This document shows positions 1 to 8,479 of a stretch of DNA of 64,000 bases, one piece after another. The notes under the pieces were generated by a model. That model ran no database searches. It worked only from the letters and a program-made list of their open reading frames with translations, and was not told where the DNA came from. Position 1 is the stretch's first letter, and each line of letters starts with the position of its first letter. The position numbers were made by a program, and so were the translations under genes. Source of the stretch: Chthonomonas sp. UBA2362 (GTDB lineage: Bacteria; Armatimonadota; Fimbriimonadia; Fimbriimonadales; Fimbriimonadaceae). The stretch lies in the NCBI GenBank assembly GCA_002344135.1, contig DDTO01000006.1:213869-277868 (forward strand). Reading direction: 5' to 3'.

Positions 1-344
1 AGCCGCCGATCTGCATCCTCGCGTACTGCGCCGAGGAATCCCTTCTCGGACCCCGGTTCGAGGGCGGTGCCGAGCCGATCTTCGAGACCGGCGCGCCGGT
101 CGATGCTCTGGGCGACGTCCCGCGCGTCCACTCGCCGAAGCACACCGATCAGGCCTCCGAGGATGGCCGCCGCGCCGAAGACGAGCCCCAGTCCGAGCCA
201 ATCCGCGAAGAGGACTCCCGCCCAGTCGAGCGCGGCCCAGATTCCGGCAAGGGCCGCGCCGATCGCGCCGCCGATCGCGATGCCGCGCCACGCACGCATC
301 CAGCGAACGCGGCGAGCGAACTTCTTGAGGTGTCCTTCGAGCAT
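1..344 (-). CDS. DUF4175-like membrane protein, N-terminal part (runs off left edge)
   Basis: The frame opens at an ATG at 344 and stays open to the window edge, giving 114 residues. An SD-like AGGAG lies about 12 bases upstream. The protein starts MLEGHLKKFARRVRW, then has two hydrophobic segments (about residues 21-45 and 51-67), then a soluble stretch with SIDRRAGLEDRLGTALE. That arrangement (basic start, TM hairpin, RR-LEDR-TALE motif) resembles DUF4175-type proteins; the assignment is by pattern memory. It is the fifth gene of the exporter operon, 16 bases after the second permease. Function is unknown; it is probably an accessory membrane protein of the exporter. Confidence 0.6.
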   Translation of the reverse strand, partial: MLEGHLKKFARRVRWMRAWRGIAIGGAIGAALAGIWAALDWAGVLFADWLGLGLVFGAAAILGGLIGVLRRVDARDVAQSIDRRAGLEDRLGTALEPGSEKGFLGAVREDADRR

Positions 345-360
345 GAGTCCTGTATCTCCT

Positions 361-1923
361 CTACGATCGTAACACAGGTGGAGGCCCTGTAAATCGGATT
401 CGGCGGGGCTTGGGGTTTTTCAGCGCCCGCTCACCCAGGAAAGCCAATCCCCATCCGAACGCGCTCAGGACGATGCCCTGGACGACCGCGAGCACGAACC
501 GGTCGCGGTCGAAGAAGAGCGGTGTGAGCGGATAGAGAGACCAAATCGATCCGGGCGTCGCACCCTCATCGGAGATCATGCCGAAGAACATGGGAGGCAG
601 CCAGAGGGCCATCAGGACGAGGACGAAGAGCAAGACCTGCGCGGTTCGGAAGCCGCTGGCGATCGCCGATATCCACCTGCCCGCACCCCAGATGGCCGTC
701 CAAAAGCCGATCGACCAAACCAGATAAGGGACGACGCCAGTTCCCGGCCAGAGTCCCGTGGCGGCTCGCGTCGCCACGATGGCGCCGAGAAAGCCCGCGC
801 CGAGGAGCAGCATCAGGTAGGCGAAGCCTCCAGAGGGCCGCCCGATGATCGCGCCCCGAAACGTGACGAATCCGTCCGGCCAGTACTTCCGTTCGCGATC
901 CCAGCCGAAGCAGACAATGGCAGGGGCGACGAAGAGGACGAGTAGCATCATCCAGGTGAAGTAGGCGGCCGTCACCCGATGCAGATCGCCCGCCGAGGCC
1001 GTGTTGACCGTGCTCGACGCCACGAGGAAGACGGCAAGAAAGGTGTAGGCGACGCCATGAAGCCGCAGCCCGATCGTTTCCTTCGAGCCGGACGGGGCGA
1101 GCACCGACCCGGCGCCGAGAAGAGCGATCTTGCAAAACAGAACCGCCGCCACGCCGGTCAGGAGCCAGTTCGGAACTTCGATCCCGAACAGCATCGAGAA
1201 CGAATCTGAGGTGAAGGGCAGCAAGAACGGAGAGAGCGTCGCCAGGAAAGACATCTCACCGACCTGACGCCCCATCCCGCCGGCGAAGACGAGGCCGCCG
1301 GCGAGCAAGGAAGTAAGCAGCGCATAGACGAACGTGAAGAGGTAGCTGAGGGAAATCGCCCCGACTGCGTTGGTCGCCTGGGTCGAGACCACGAGGGCGA
1401 CCGAAGTCAGAATGAGCGCCTGAAACGAGAGCAGGGCATAGACGGCGAACACGTCGCCGAAACTGGCCCCACCGAGAACAACGCAGACCGCGGTCACGGG
1501 AAAGGACAGCGCCAAGAGCATCCACGTGTAGCGGTAGCTGCTCAGCATCTTGCCCACGAGGTAGTACTTCGGCGTGACCGGGGCAGAGAACACGAGGTCC
1601 AGGGATCGGCGATGCCGTTCGTTGACGATCGTCGTTGCCGTCAGGCCGGGAGCGACGAGGAGGATCATCGCGCCCAGGAAGTAGATGATCGACTCGTAGA
1701 AGGTTCTGAGCCGGGACTGGAGGTCCGCGACCGAGATCGTTTCCTCATAGCCGCTGCGCTGGGTCGAGGTGTAGAAGATCATGGCGTAGCCGATCATCAG
1801 CGCCAGGTACACCGCCCAGAGCACGAAGGAGCGGTTCCCTCTCAACTGAGCACGGTAGTCGCGGACGGCGGTCGCGTTGCCGAAATAGGTCCCGACCGTT
1901 CGCCGCAACCAGGAGTGGGTCAA
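361..1923 (-). CDS. ABC-2 type transporter permease
   Basis: This 520-residue integral membrane protein has about twelve hydrophobic segments. The motif TIVNERHRRSLDLVFSAPV near residue 120, after the second segment, is the E-R/K-x-x-x-T/S-x-E/D-x-L-x-x-x-P type signature of ABC-2 permeases. It overlaps the upstream ATPase by four bases (ATGA), so the two are translationally coupled. It is the second permease of the operon and is longer than the first, probably because two ABC-2 halves are fused. The substrate cannot be read from sequence. Confidence 0.85.
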   Translation of the reverse strand: MTHSWLRRTVGTYFGNATAVRDYRAQLRGNRSFVLWAVYLALMIGYAMIFYTSTQRSGYEETISVADLQSRLRTFYESIIYFLGAMILLVAPGLTATTIVNERHRRSLDLVFSAPVTPKYYLVGKMLSSYRYTWMLLALSFPVTAVCVVLGGASFGDVFAVYALLSFQALILTSVALVVSTQATNAVGAISLSYLFTFVYALLTSLLAGGLVFAGGMGRQVGEMSFLATLSPFLLPFTSDSFSMLFGIEVPNWLLTGVAAVLFCKIALLGAGSVLAPSGSKETIGLRLHGVAYTFLAVFLVASSTVNTASAGDLHRVTAAYFTWMMLLVLFVAPAIVCFGWDRERKYWPDGFVTFRGAIIGRPSGGFAYLMLLLGAGFLGAIVATRAATGLWPGTGVVPYLVWSIGFWTAIWGAGRWISAIASGFRTAQVLLFVLVLMALWLPPMFFGMISDEGATPGSIWSLYPLTPLFFDRDRFVLAVVQGIVLSAFGWGLAFLGERALKNPKPRRIRFTGPPPVLRS

Positions 1924-2849
1924 TTCACCGCCCCCGTCGTCAGCTTGAGGAAGACGTCCTCGAGGTTGGCCTCCAACTCACGAAAGTCCACGACTCGAAA
2001 GCCTGTGGCAATGAGGCGGCTCAGGAGATCGGCTTGCTCATCGAGAGAACCGTGGAACTCGATGCGAAGCTTCTGTTCGTCGATCGGCGCTACCGAAGCG
2101 ACGCTCGGCACGCCGCAAAGCATGGACGCCGCCTCTCCCGCCCGGTCCAGGATGCGCGCTTCGAGGATTCTGGCGACCTGGACCTGGCGAACGATCTGGT
2201 CCACCGGTCCGAACGCGAGCAATTCGCCGCGCTCGATGATGCCGACCGTATTGCAAAAGCCCGCCAGCTCGGGAAGGATATGCGAGGAGACGATGACGAT
2301 CTTGCCCATGCGCCCCAGTTCGGCGATGAGCTCCTTCAGTTCGGCTCTGGCCCGGGGATCGAGGCCGCTCGCCGGCTCGTCCAGGAGCAGAAGCGTCGGA
2401 TCGTGGACGAGACAGCGCGCGAGGCACAGCCGTTGTTGCATGCCCCGGGAGAGAGTCTGGACGAAGGCCTCCTTCTTCCCGGTCAGATTCGTAAGCTCCA
2501 GGACGTCGTCGATGACCTTCGGCCGCTGGCGGCCGGGCACGCTGTAGATGGTGGCGAAGAAGTCGAGGTACTCCCAAACCTTCACGTCGTCGTAGAGGCC
2601 GAAGAAGTCCGGCATGTAGCCGATCTGGCGGCGGACACCCATCGGATCGTCGAGGATGTCGCATCCGTTCAGGGACGCGGTTCCTTCGGTCGGTTCGAGA
2701 AGGGTCGCGAGCATCCGGATGGTCGTCGTCTTGCCGGCGCCATTCGATCCGATGAAGCCGAAGACGTCTCCCGGCTGGAGGGCGAACTTGACGTCGTCCA
2801 CTGCGCGCAGTCCGCCGTAGTCCTTGGACAATCCCTTAACCTCGAGCAC
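1920..2849 (-). CDS. ABC transporter ATP-binding protein (ABC-2 exporter)
   Basis: This is a 309-residue ATPase. Walker A is GSNGAGKTT (residues 34-42), the ABC signature is LSRGMQQR (about 138-145), Walker B is LLLLDEPASGLD (about 158-169), and the switch histidine is in IVSSHILPE. The roughly 80-residue C-terminal extension is typical of ATPases of the CcmA/DrrA/NatA group, which energise ABC-2 permeases. It overlaps permease genes on both sides (4 and 14 bases), so the operon is tightly coupled. It should act at the inner membrane face; the cargo is unknown. Confidence 0.92.
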   Translation of the reverse strand: MLEVKGLSKDYGGLRAVDDVKFALQPGDVFGFIGSNGAGKTTTIRMLATLLEPTEGTASLNGCDILDDPMGVRRQIGYMPDFFGLYDDVKVWEYLDFFATIYSVPGRQRPKVIDDVLELTNLTGKKEAFVQTLSRGMQQRLCLARCLVHDPTLLLLDEPASGLDPRARAELKELIAELGRMGKIVIVSSHILPELAGFCNTVGIIERGELLAFGPVDQIVRQVQVARILEARILDRAGEAASMLCGVPSVASVAPIDEQKLRIEFHGSLDEQADLLSRLIATGFRVVDFRELEANLEDVFLKLTTGAVN

Positions 2850-3723
2850 GTTTGCCTCCGATGAACTTCTTTTCGTTATCCGGCCAGTGCACCGTCTTGA
2901 TCGCCCAGGCGAGAAAGCCGATCGTCGCTAGGACGTAGAATCCGATCTGGGGCCAGCCATAGAACGCAGCGGGGATGGCGCCCTCGTAGTAAGTGGGGTT
3001 TCGGTCGAGGACATGCGACACCGCCACGAACGGATTGAACAGATTGCAGAGTTCGATCCAGAACTTCCATTCGAAGGAGTCTTCGGCCAGCGGCAGCGTC
3101 AACAGTGGAAACAGGGCAAAGGCCACCACGATCGCTCCAAGCGACGCTCCCAACGCCATAAGGGAACGCTTGCATCTGGCAGAGAAGAAGAGAGTCATCG
3201 CACAGAGCATGATCGCGAACGTCGCGATGAGCAGCACGGCGAGCAGGGTGTCGTACAGCCCCGTCGTGGGCCGCGAGTAGCCATCCCAGCCCCAAGTCTC
3301 CCTCTGGAACCGCGCCGATTGCCCGAGAAGGGTCACCCCCAGCGGAAGCAGCATGAGCACCGCCATCGCGATAATGCCCTGCACTGCGGCGATGAACTTG
3401 CCCACGACGATCTGCGCCCGCGTAACCGGCGCTACCAGAAGGAAGTCCCACGTTCGTTTCTCGCGCTCGCCCGCGATCGCGGTGTGCAGGATGGCGGGAG
3501 CGATGAAGCAGGCCAGCCCGAGTTCCGCGTACAGCACGACCGCCGGCTCCACGTTGTCGGCGAATCGGATGACCATCAACAGCAGCAGACCGTAAATCGC
3601 GCCGAAGAAGACGGTTGTCACAAGGCCGGTGCCCCGCAGGCTGAGGTACTTCCTGCGGAAGCGCGCGATTTCGACCAGCATCGGATTGTGCACGAACAGT
3701 TGGCCCCAGGACGTGCGGTTCAT
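2836..3723 (-). CDS. ABC-2 type transporter permease
   Basis: This 295-residue protein has about six membrane segments. The sequence IAGEREKRTWDFLLVAPVTR (about 81-100) is the cytoplasmic signature loop of ABC-2 permeases. The start ATG at 3723 overlaps the stop of the 638-residue gene by four bases, and its 3' end overlaps the ATPase start by 14 bases. With the larger permease downstream, it would form an asymmetric membrane pair. Confidence 0.85.
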   Translation of the reverse strand: MNRTSWGQLFVHNPMLVEIARFRRKYLSLRGTGLVTTVFFGAIYGLLLLMVIRFADNVEPAVVLYAELGLACFIAPAILHTAIAGEREKRTWDFLLVAPVTRAQIVVGKFIAAVQGIIAMAVLMLLPLGVTLLGQSARFQRETWGWDGYSRPTTGLYDTLLAVLLIATFAIMLCAMTLFFSARCKRSLMALGASLGAIVVAFALFPLLTLPLAEDSFEWKFWIELCNLFNPFVAVSHVLDRNPTYYEGAIPAAFYGWPQIGFYVLATIGFLAWAIKTVHWPDNEKKFIGGKRARG

Positions 3724-5636
3724 CGCTGTTCCTCTTGAGCGAAGGTATAGAACAGGCTTATCCTCGAGCGCGGACCGACGCTCTCGCCGACCTGTGGCCC
3801 GACTCGGAGCGGTCCTTCGAGTATGCCTTCGAGCGTGGGGCCCTTGGTCAGGTCTTCTGCTCGAGTCGCATTGGTTGCGGGGAACGCCACTTGCACGCTC
3901 TTACCGGGAGCAAGGGACTTATCGAGTTTGGCCGACATCCCTCTCCAACTCAAGGTTGCGCCGCTCAAGGTGTAGGGGCTGGCGTTCAACAGCCGTCCCA
4001 GAAACTGTGGCTTCCCGCCTGGCTGGATGCGCAGACCTTCCAGCCGGAAGCCCCCGCCGAGATCGACGATCTGCCGGAAGGTGAACTCGCGGAACGAGAG
4101 GTTGCCCGCACTCATCCTCGGCGCCCGGATTTCGCCGAGGTCCATCGCCCCGAGATCGCGCATGAGCGGATTCTGGCGGTTGCGGTGCGGGCGGTAGTAG
4201 TCGTCGCTGAAGTCGTCACCGGCGCGAACCTGATCCACCCTTGAGAATCCCAGGTCGTAGTTGCCTCCCCGCGGGAAGAAGATCTCGGACCGGCCGAGGA
4301 AGTAGCCTTGCTCCGAGCCCTGGGTGCCGATGACGAGCCCCCGGGTCGCCCTCGACAGCTTCGCCGCATAGAGGCTGCCTGCAGATGCCAGGAAGTACGC
4401 CCCGAAGCCCAGGCTGAGGATCGGCGACGTGATCCACGCCAACTCGCCCCGCTTCATCTTCCTGAGAATAATGAAGTTCAGCGGTACCACCGCCACGAAG
4501 AACGCCGCTAGTATCCAGAACACGCGATCTGCCGGAAGAGGCCGAACGCTGAAGGGGTCCGATCCCGGCAATTGAGGCGCGGCAGTCGCAGGCGGAGGTC
4601 CGGGCGGTGGCGCGCCGGCATACATCCAATCGCTGTTCCGCGTGCTCGCCACGAACGGACCGATGTACGTCGAGGCCGAATGATCCAGGGGCTTGACCAG
4701 ATCCATGAACAACTCCCGACGCCCCTCCCACCGGCTCAGTGGCGGCACGAACAGATCGAAGGCCCAGAAGATTGCCCGACCGAGCCCGACCGATTTCACC
4801 CAGACGAGGACTTTCCCGCTGGCGCCCCGTCCGCCCTCCAGCAGCGCAAACGCCCCCGGAGCAGGATCGGTGAGCAGGACCGGTACCGTTGCCTCCAAGC
4901 CGCCCCCATTACCCGCCAAGGCCCCACCCGGGATCGTCGACGGCCGAGGACGCCGGATCGGAAGGAAGGCCGCCCATCGCTCATCGGAGAGGATCGGGCT
5001 CGCCGCGCCACCCACGAAGACGAGCCGTCCTCCGGCGAGGACCCAAGTCTGGATCGCCGCCACCTGGGCGTCGTCCAGCCGCTCGCTCCCTTCGCCCAGT
5101 ATGACGGTCGTGAGCGCGACGTAACCTACGGGCCGGTCCGGCGCCTCCCGCGGCGAGACGTAAACGTCCTTGACGGACTGCGGGCGTCCGTAGTCCTCCG
5201 ACTCCATCTCCTTGCGGATGAAGACGAGTTCGCCCGCGGCGTCCGAGATCATCGCCACGTGCGAGGGCTGGGTATACGACCACCGCTCCGATTGCAGCCG
5301 GCGCTCCGTTCTCCCTTGATTCGTGCTCAGCGTGAAAGTCGCCTCGCCGCCACTGACCACGTCGAACGGGTACGCGATAAGCTCCTTGCGCGAGCCGCGT
5401 GGCAGTTCGACGGGATAGTTCATCTCGTACCACCCGGCGGTCACCTTGAGGATCCCGCGCGCGTCCGGGCCCTTGTTCGAGAGTTCCACGCGCACCGGGT
5501 AGGGTCCGTCGAGCGGTTCCATACCCTCGAACACCGGGCGCAAGCTCAGCGCGAGGTCCTGGCACCAGGCCCCGGCGCATGCCGCCAGCCCCCACGCCAG
5601 GAACCACCCTCTTGCCGCCCATCGCGCCCGCATCAT
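3720..5636 (-). CDS. Exporter-associated membrane protein with GldG-like layout
   Basis: This is a 638-residue protein and the first gene of the exporter operon. It has an N-terminal signal segment (WFLAWGLAACAGAWC), a beta-rich periplasmic region, then a Rossmann-like stretch LDDAQVAAIQTWVLAGGRLV (about 185-204). That stretch resembles the glutamine-amidotransferase-like fold seen in GldG and DUF4350 proteins. One or two membrane segments follow (about 370-425), then a C-terminal soluble domain. The ATG at 5636 has GAGG at good distance. The fold and the position next to ABC-2 genes suggest an accessory substrate-binding or coupling subunit; this is inference, and no catalytic residues are recognised. 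Confidence 0.65.
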   Translation of the reverse strand: MMRARWAARGWFLAWGLAACAGAWCQDLALSLRPVFEGMEPLDGPYPVRVELSNKGPDARGILKVTAGWYEMNYPVELPRGSRKELIAYPFDVVSGGEATFTLSTNQGRTERRLQSERWSYTQPSHVAMISDAAGELVFIRKEMESEDYGRPQSVKDVYVSPREAPDRPVGYVALTTVILGEGSERLDDAQVAAIQTWVLAGGRLVFVGGAASPILSDERWAAFLPIRRPRPSTIPGGALAGNGGGLEATVPVLLTDPAPGAFALLEGGRGASGKVLVWVKSVGLGRAIFWAFDLFVPPLSRWEGRRELFMDLVKPLDHSASTYIGPFVASTRNSDWMYAGAPPPGPPPATAAPQLPGSDPFSVRPLPADRVFWILAAFFVAVVPLNFIILRKMKRGELAWITSPILSLGFGAYFLASAGSLYAAKLSRATRGLVIGTQGSEQGYFLGRSEIFFPRGGNYDLGFSRVDQVRAGDDFSDDYYRPHRNRQNPLMRDLGAMDLGEIRAPRMSAGNLSFREFTFRQIVDLGGGFRLEGLRIQPGGKPQFLGRLLNASPYTLSGATLSWRGMSAKLDKSLAPGKSVQVAFPATNATRAEDLTKGPTLEGILEGPLRVGPQVGESVGPRSRISLFYTFAQEEQR

Positions 5637-5784
5637 CGGTAATCCTCAGGACGCGCCGAGCCCGGTCATCGTTCTGGCCGCGCGCCGTGCCCATGATTGC
5701 GCATTCGGAGCCGAGAAGGTTGCGTGCGGCGACGACGAGAAGACCTCTCCCGCGCCACTTGACAACTACGTGGAGAGGTGTTCC

Positions 5785-5926
5785 GGCGAGGAATGTCGGG
5801 TGCAGCAATATCGAAAGGCGCGGTCGAGCCCGCGCACTCCAAGGGTCTGCCGACTGGCGAGGAATGTCGGGTGCAGCAATATCGAAAAGCGCGGTCGAGC
5901 CCGCGCACTCCAAAGGTCTGCCGCTC
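5785..5926. repeat. 71-base tandem duplication with hairpin core (family A)
   Basis: There are two adjacent copies, starting at 5785 and 5856, differing at only a few positions. Each contains the inverted repeat GCGCGGTCGAGCCCGCGC followed by ACTCCAA. A third, shorter relative is at 19308-19335. The hairpin and dispersed placement resemble REP-type elements. Confidence 0.8.
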
Positions 5927-5960
5927 GGGCTTGGCCCGGGATGGTTCGTGCCCGGTTCAC

Positions 5961-5999
5961 GGCCGTCTTCCCGCGGCAGGAGCCATCCGCGGGCTACCG
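5961..5999 (+). repeat. Palindromic dispersed element, family B copy 1
   Basis: This is a 39-base element with arms CCCGCGG and CCGCGGG around a ten-base loop, ending in GGGCTACC. Near-identical copies are at 48454-48492 (inverted) and 49990-50028. Confidence 0.75.
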
Positions 6000-6307
6000 C
6001 CGTGGGGGTGGCTGTGGATGAAGAAGCGGGCTACCGCCATGTGGGGGGCTGGATGAAGACGTGATGTCGGCGACACGTAGTCGTACGCATGCGAAGTCTT
6101 CACGCACGAGTACGTCACCGGACACGGCGAAGCGCCTTGCCATGCCGTGGTCATCGGCAGGGCGGGCCCGTCACTTCACGCTTGCTCTGCCGTCTTTCCA
6201 ATGATCGACCGAAGACGAGGGCTTCTGCCCACCATCCGTCGCCGAAGTTCCCCGCCGCCGCCTGCCAATCCCGGCTGGCCAGGTGCTGCCCCGCGAGCGG
6301 CGGTGCT

Positions 6308-7609
6308 CTACAACATTCGAAGTGAAGAACTCACGACGGCTTCCCCGTAGGCTACGCCGTCGCGCTCTTCGTCGAGCCTTACCGTCACGAAGGTATTCGC
6401 CCAGGATGTCGGGGCGGGGAAGCGGACTTCGATGTAGTTGTCGGTGAGGCCACCCATCAAGCCATCGCGTCCCACCTTGTTTTCGACGAGGACTCGCAGA
6501 GTCCGTCCGAGGAAGCGGCGGATGTGGACGGCCGCGGTGGTCTGCCCGATCTCGGCGACTTCCTGAGCCCGGCGCTGCTTGATTGGAGCAGGAATAGGAT
6601 CGCCGAATCGATCCGCGGGGGTGCCGTAGCGAGGGCTGAAGCGAAAGACGTGGCTCTTCAGATACCGCGCTTCGCGGCAAACCCGGAGCGTCGTAGCAAA
6701 ACGCTCTTCGGTCTCGGTGGGGAACCCGACCATCACGTCGGCGGTGATGCTCATCTCGGGAACCCGCTCGTAGAGCGTCTCGCAGGTACGCAGGTAGTCG
6801 GCCTGCGTGTAGGGGCGGTTCATGTCGGCGAGCACGCCGTCATCCCCGCTCTGGAGCGGGATGTGGAGATGGGGAACGACGAGGCCGCCGGCGAGCAGAT
6901 CGATCAGGCGGTCAGTCACTTGCCGCAGCTCGATGCTGCTGATCCGAATTCGCACCCCCGGTACGGCCCGGCACAGGCGCTCGACGAGTTCCTCGAAATC
7001 TGGTCCTCCGCTTCCCGACTCGGGCCCGTAGGCTCCGATCAGAACACCGGTGAGCACCAACTCGCGATACCCTCGCGCCACGAGGGCGTCGGCCTCGGCG
7101 ATGACTTCTTCTGAGGGTCGGGAGACCAGCCCGGGCCGCGTGTAGGGGATGGAGCAGTAGCTGCACATCACGGTGCAGCCGTCCTGAACCTTCAGAGTCG
7201 CCCGGGTTCGGGAATGAGAGGGAATGGCCGTTCGCTCGGCAGATCGACGCGTCTGCGGCAAAGGGATCACTCCGCTGCGGACCGCTTTGTCGAAGGTGTC
7301 GAGCTTCTCGGGATTCGGGACCACCAAGGCCGCGCCATCGAGCGATTCCTTCTTGTTGACCGCCATTTGAGCGGCACATCCGGTGACAACCACCTTGGCT
7401 TCGGGGTTCCACCTCGCTGCGCGGCGGATCATGTACCGGCTCTTGCTCTCCGCTACTCCGGTTACGCTGCAGGTATTGATCACGTAGACGTCGGCCGGCC
7501 CCTCGAACGGCACGATGTCGTACCCGCCTTCCTCGAAGGATTCGAGGATGCGCTGAGTTTCGTACTGGTTGACCTTACACCCGAGGGTTGTGAACGCCGC
7601 AGTTGGCAT
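6308..7609 (-). CDS. mtaB: tRNA N6-threonylcarbamoyladenosine(37) C2-methylthiotransferase MtaB
   Basis: This 433-residue protein is a radical-SAM methylthiotransferase of the MtaB subgroup. It makes ms2t6A37 in ANN-decoding tRNAs. The UPF0004 domain starts FTTLGCKVNQYE with further cysteines in INTCSVT and VTGCAAQ, which bind one Fe-S cluster. The radical-SAM motif CTVMCSYCSIPYTRPG (about 144-159) supplies the CxxxCxxC cysteines. A TRAM-like C-terminus follows. The ATG at 7609 is preceded by GAGG at four bases. It lies 12 bases downstream of the Crp/Fnr gene and is probably cotranscribed with it. Confidence 0.93.
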   Translation of the reverse strand: MPTAAFTTLGCKVNQYETQRILESFEEGGYDIVPFEGPADVYVINTCSVTGVAESKSRYMIRRAARWNPEAKVVVTGCAAQMAVNKKESLDGAALVVPNPEKLDTFDKAVRSGVIPLPQTRRSAERTAIPSHSRTRATLKVQDGCTVMCSYCSIPYTRPGLVSRPSEEVIAEADALVARGYRELVLTGVLIGAYGPESGSGGPDFEELVERLCRAVPGVRIRISSIELRQVTDRLIDLLAGGLVVPHLHIPLQSGDDGVLADMNRPYTQADYLRTCETLYERVPEMSITADVMVGFPTETEERFATTLRVCREARYLKSHVFRFSPRYGTPADRFGDPIPAPIKQRRAQEVAEIGQTTAAVHIRRFLGRTLRVLVENKVGRDGLMGGLTDNYIEVRFPAPTSWANTFVTVRLDEERDGVAYGEAVVSSSLRML

Positions 7610-7621
7610 CGAACCTCGATT

Positions 7622-8302
7622 CTACTTCCTGGCTTCGGCCTTCAAGCGGCGACGATCGATCACCACGATCGTGCGTCCGTCGAAGTCGACGATTCCGTCG
7701 CTCTTCAGGTTGGACAGCGCACGGCTGACAACCTCACGCGCGGCGCCGACCCGGGTGGCGAGATCGGTCTTCGTCATCCCACTTTCGATGCGCGTCCCGG
7801 TGCGGCTCTCGACGCCGAACTGGTCGGCCATTCGGTCGAGCTGTTCGGCGAGGCGCGCCCGGACCGGCGATTTCTTGCTGACGGTATCCGTAAGTTCGCG
7901 TATCCGCCCCACGAGACTCGCCATGATCTTGAGGGCCAACTCCGGCGACTCGCGCAGGCACCGCACGAAGGTATCCCGCTCGAGAATGAGCAGTTCACAC
8001 TCGCTCGAGGTCGTCACGTGTGCCGAGCGTCGACTGCCGTCGAGCAGGGACATCTCACCGATGGTGTCCCCTGGTCCCCGCTCGGCGACGAACACCTCGT
8101 CACCGTGCTCGTTGATGGTCGTTACGCCGACCCTGCCCTTGAGCACGACGAACATCGTGTGCCCGGGTTCCCCCTGAAAGACGAACTGGACACCTTTGCC
8201 GCGCTTCACCCGCGTGCAGTTGGCGGCGATCGTTTCGAGCATCGAGTCACTGAGGCCGGAGAAGATCTCGGTCGAGCGAAGGGTCTGGATCAGCTGCTCC
8301 AT
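7622..8302 (-). CDS. Crp/Fnr family transcriptional regulator
   Basis: This 226-residue regulator has an N-terminal cyclic-nucleotide-binding fold and a C-terminal winged helix. The phosphate-binding cassette GEMSLLDGSRRSAHV (82-96) keeps the Gly-Glu and Arg-Ser contacts found in proteins that bind cAMP or cGMP. No FNR-type cysteine cluster is seen. The HTH lies at about 175-200 (TKTDLATRVGAAREVVSRAL). A palindrome close to the CRP consensus lies 20 bases upstream of the ATG and suggests autoregulation. The next gene downstream is mtaB. Confidence 0.9.
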   Translation of the reverse strand: MEQLIQTLRSTEIFSGLSDSMLETIAANCTRVKRGKGVQFVFQGEPGHTMFVVLKGRVGVTTINEHGDEVFVAERGPGDTIGEMSLLDGSRRSAHVTTSSECELLILERDTFVRCLRESPELALKIMASLVGRIRELTDTVSKKSPVRARLAEQLDRMADQFGVESRTGTRIESGMTKTDLATRVGAAREVVSRALSNLKSDGIVDFDGRTIVVIDRRRLKAEARK

Positions 8303-8322
8303 ACGCAGGATGATAGCCTAAC

Positions 8323-8341
8323 GTGTGACCGTATATCACAC
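8323..8341. promoter_or_regulatory. CRP-like palindrome between crp/fnr and the PEP-CTERM gene
   Basis: The perfect arms GTGTGA and TCACAC are separated by seven bases. The E. coli CRP half-site is TGTGA with six bases between halves, so spacing is one longer. The site lies 20 bases before the start of the minus-strand Crp/Fnr gene and about 140 bases before the plus-strand PEP-CTERM gene, where a regulator of either could bind. Confidence 0.5.
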
Positions 8342-8479
8342 TAATGGGGACTTCGCCCCGGGCGTTGGGTCCTTGGAGCGAAAGAAGATTGCGTCTTCTC
8401 GCGGTGCTCGAAAAACCGGTGCTATATTAGATGAAGTTTTTTGCATTCGGATTGCAAATCTTCTTGTTGGAGAGTTGGA

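Larger units (their letters stand above)
5637..6307. other. Intergenic gap with repeats, no gene seen
   Basis: This gap is 671 bases between the exporter operon and mtaB, whose 3' end faces it. It holds a 71-base direct duplication (5785-5926) and a copy of a palindromic element (5961-5999). Short open frames here are translations of the repeats. The stretch from about 6060 to 6300 shows no repeat, RNA or gene that I recognise. Any promoter for the exporter operon should lie just above 5636, but none is convincing. Confidence 0.7.

Noticed and set aside
5785..5926. CRISPR array
   Set aside because: Only two copies, directly adjacent with no spacers, and no cas genes.
5666..6064. Several overlapping short frames over the 71-base repeat
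   Set aside because: The peptides repeat with the DNA and exist on both strands; they are translations of a non-coding repeat.
8441..8479. Upstream start for the PEP-CTERM gene
   Set aside because: It would place 13 residues with two cysteines before the signal peptide and has no ribosome binding site, unlike 8480.
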